A stretch of DNA of 6,894 nucleotides from Bacteroidia bacterium (GTDB lineage: Bacteria > Bacteroidota > Bacteroidia > Chitinophagales > Saprospiraceae), in contig JAUIIF010000237.1 in the NCBI GenBank assembly GCA_030431945.1, forward strand, positions 1 to 6,894, read 5' to 3'. A program made the position numbers and the translations under genes. Below the pieces are notes generated by a model. That model ran no database searches, had not been told where the DNA came from, and was given only the letters and a program-made list of their open reading frames with translations. Positions 5,355-6,894 of the stretch are shown in pieces (the first letter of the stretch is position 1; the number at the start of each line of letters is the position of its first letter).

Positions 5355-6503
5355 TCAGCGACATCGGTAAATTACGAACTTATCATTTTCCGCTACGCCA
5401 AACACCTCATCGAAATATCGATTCAGGTGCGTTGCGTAATTCAGGTGCCGGTTCGCCACCACCACGAGATAGCCGGTGGCAGTGAGGCGTTCGCTTGCCG
5501 TTTGAAAGATCTCCAGGGCAACGGAAATGTCCGTTTGAAACCCGTCGTGAAAGGGAGGGTTCGTTACAATCAGGTCAACACGTTCCGGCTGTACCACTGC
5601 GGCCAGGGAGCTGGCGGCCACCACGGTTGCCCGGGCACTGAAACCATGGGCCGCCAGGTTCCGGCGGGTAGAGGCACGGGCGAGACAGGAGACATCAGTT
5701 GCCGTGAGGTGTGCCTGGGGATAGCGCGCCAGAAGCTGGTCGCCAATTACCCCGTTTCCGCAGCCAACGTCAATGATGGTGGCCGGGGCCGTTATGGCCC
5801 CCAACAGGGGGTTCACCGCCCACTCCTCCAGTAAAAACTGCGTGGCGTAGTCGATGTGTCCGGCGGAAAAAACACCGGGGTATTGTTCGTACACAACCCC
5901 TCCAAAAGTGAGCTGATCCAGGGCCGGCCCCTCCGGTTCCGGGCGGTAAAAGTCCCGCAACAACAGCAATCTGGCTTTTTTAAAGGCCCGGCTTTGTTCC
6001 ACGCCCGCAGCATATTTTTCGGCAATGGCCAGCATCTGCGGGGTGAAATACCGTGTCTGAAACGCGGCCGCCAGGCGGGTTTCGGGCCCCGCCGTACGGG
6101 CAACAGCCGCCAGGTACTGCTCGAACAGGGCCATGGACTTAGGAACGTGGAGCAGGTTCAGCACCGTGCCCGGGCGATTATCCTCCAGCAAGTCCACCAC
6201 GAGCGGTACCGGTGCCTGGTGGTGCTGAGCGTACACTTGCTGCATTCTTTCGGCATGCAGGAGATTGTCGGAGAGCAATATTTTTTGGCGGGCGCGGACG
6301 CAGGTGCAGAGAACGCCCGCCCGGTCGTGCAGCAGGGTGACGGCCTCCAGCTCCGCCGCCTTGCCGGTGGCGTACGCCCAATCCAACAGCAGCACCTCGG
6401 CGGGCTTGAGCAAAGGAGCCGTGCGGGTACCGCCCAGGGCATTGGCGGGTAGCCGGAAAGTCTGGTCGCGGTAACGGACTTGGAGGAGCGGAGGTTGTCG
6501 CAT
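5355..6503 (-). CDS. rlmG: RlmG-like 23S rRNA guanine-N2 methyltransferase
   Basis: This 382-residue protein fits RlmG (378 residues in E. coli), which methylates G1835 of 23S rRNA at N2 using S-adenosylmethionine in the cytoplasm. As in the RlmG/RsmC group, an N-terminal half resembling a degenerate methyltransferase domain (about 35-190, with VPKSMALFEQ at 120-129) precedes the catalytic half. That half has the SAM-binding motif I IIDVGCGNGVIG (243-254), acidic Asp270 after the second strand, and the catalytic NPPFHDG (315-321). The end, VVANRHLNYATHLNRYF then NDKFVIY, resembles RlmG more than RsmC. The first 30 residues are not obviously family-like. The ATG at 6503 lies 4 bases from a promoter-like box, so the mRNA may be leaderless; a later start is possible, but none is compelling. 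The RlmG choice over RsmC is from remembered family sequences, not an alignment. Confidence 0.88.
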   Translation of the reverse strand: MRQPPLLQVRYRDQTFRLPANALGGTRTAPLLKPAEVLLLDWAYATGKAAELEAVTLLHDRAGVLCTCVRARQKILLSDNLLHAERMQQVYAQHHQAPVPLVVDLLEDNRPGTVLNLLHVPKSMALFEQYLAAVARTAGPETRLAAAFQTRYFTPQMLAIAEKYAAGVEQSRAFKKARLLLLRDFYRPEPEGPALDQLTFGGVVYEQYPGVFSAGHIDYATQFLLEEWAVNPLLGAITAPATIIDVGCGNGVIGDQLLARYPQAHLTATDVSCLARASTRRNLAAHGFSARATVVAASSLAAVVQPERVDLIVTNPPFHDGFQTDISVALEIFQTASERLTATGYLVVVANRHLNYATHLNRYFDEVFGVAENDKFVIYRCR

Positions 6504-6507
6504 GGGG

Positions 6508-6515
6508 CGAAGGTA
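6508..6515 (-). promoter_or_regulatory. Putative -7 promoter box of rlmG
   Basis: The minus strand reads TACCTTCG, identical to the box before tRNA-Arg, and is separated from the rlmG ATG by only CCCC. If it works as a -7 element, transcription would begin at or next to the start codon, giving a leaderless mRNA. No TTG is seen at the expected -33 distance. Confidence 0.42.
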
Positions 6516-6745
6516 CGGACGTTGGCCCGGGCGGGGAATAAGGAGAGCAGTAAAGTCGGGTTTCCCGCAAGTTCAGCGGACCAAGTCTTCGCCCGGCGGC
6601 CGCAACGGGGAGAACAAGCCGATTTGTCAGCCGGGGCGCGGGAAGTACAATCACCGTGCGGCGGACGAGTCAGGTCGCTGCGCTGTTTACAGTACAGCCC
6701 CCCCTCCCCCGTAATGACCCAGGCCGCCGAACTTGTTCCTTCCCC

Positions 6746-6766
6746 TGCACCTGCGGCCGCGCCCAC
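6746..6766. repeat. 21-base dispersed repeat, copy 2
   Basis: This is identical and in the same orientation to 1551-1571. Here it lies within a weak Pro/Ala-rich reading frame (6714-6842) that puts it in frame as APAAAP. The other copy has no open frame of similar start and length. A 9-base match, TGAGGCAAA, follows each copy (1629-1637 and 6859-6867), but at different distances (78 and 113 bases), so similarity beyond the 21 bases is uncertain. Confidence 0.7.
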
Positions 6767-6864
6767 CTTAAGCCAGCACCTTTCTCCCGTCGCTGCTTTT
6801 GCTATACCTAAGCCGGAGTGGTTTGGGACAATTAGCGCGTAGCTAGCGTGGTTGCTGATGAGGC

Positions 6865-6894
6865 AAAAAACGTAGGCGAAGCCTTAGCTTCGGC
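6865..6894 (-). terminator. Possible minus-strand terminator at window edge
   Basis: Positions 6877-6882 (CGAAGC) pair with 6887-6892 (GCTTCG) around the loop CTTA, and G6875-C6894 could extend the stem past one mismatch. Read leftward, the stem is followed by CCTACG and then TTTTTT (6870-6865). The gap before the T-run is longer than usual, and the element reaches the window end, so it may be only part of a larger palindrome. It would suggest a minus-strand gene ending beyond the right edge. Confidence 0.35.

Larger units (their letters stand above)
6504..6894. other. Right-end region without a confident gene
   Basis: This 391-base stretch begins with the rlmG promoter-like box and then shows GC-rich sequence with no clear gene. 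A plus-strand frame at 6714-6842 (42 codons, ATG to TAG, rich in Pro and Ala, including PSPAPAAAPT) contains the second copy of the dispersed repeat. It has no recognisable motif, no ribosome-binding site and a C-rich run (C7-T-C5) just before it, so I do not call it a gene. The same frame stays open back to 6480, antisense to the rlmG start. A hairpin lies at the very end. Confidence 0.5.

Noticed and set aside
5856..6452. 198-codon plus-strand reading frame antisense to rlmG
   Set aside because: It lies opposite a gene with intact catalytic motifs, and its composition is that of a shadow frame in GC-rich DNA.
1..6894. CRISPR array, transposase, toxin-antitoxin pair or biosynthetic cluster
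   Set aside because: No regularly spaced repeats, no recombinase or transposase motifs and no paired small genes were seen; the genes are isolated housekeeping or stress-type units.

Overview
The window looks like ordinary chromosomal DNA from a bacterium of the phylum Bacteroidota, probably a GC-rich member such as the Lewinella/Saprospiria group. This rests on three things: no protein start has a Shine-Dalgarno sequence, several start regions carry boxes resembling the Bacteroidota -7 promoter element (TAnnTTTG), and the protein sequences have a Bacteroidota flavour. The genus is an inference; I could not run a search.

Layout from left to right: the last 19 codons of an unidentified plus-strand gene; a CreD-family inner-membrane protein on the minus strand (71-1459); a 340-base divergent spacer with a 21-base dispersed repeat and a long imperfect inverted repeat; a small heat-shock protein of the Hsp20/alpha-crystallin family (1800-2228, plus) with a strong intrinsic terminator; a DUF389 membrane protein with a long soluble C-terminal part (2390-3814, minus); a spacer with a 21-base-pair REP-like inverted repeat; an intrinsic terminator and tRNA-Arg(UCU) on the minus strand (4046-4118); a spacer of almost 300 bases; a membrane-anchored alpha/beta hydrolase (4414-5346, plus); an RlmG-type 23S rRNA methyltransferase (5355-6503, minus), whose stop lies 8 bases from the hydrolase stop; and a 391-base right end with no convincing gene, holding the second copy of the 21-base repeat and a hairpin at the edge.

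The genes do not form an operon. Neighbours are convergent or divergent, so each probably has its own promoter. CreD, Hsp20 and perhaps DUF389 could all be linked to envelope or stress physiology, and RlmG and the tRNA to translation, but nothing in the sequence ties them into one pathway. I found no evidence of a new defence, mobile or biosynthetic system. The points most worth following up are the shared TAYCTTSG boxes before all four minus-strand units (one leaving almost no leader before rlmG), the 21-base dispersed repeat, and the inverted repeats upstream of hsp20 and of the DUF389 gene.
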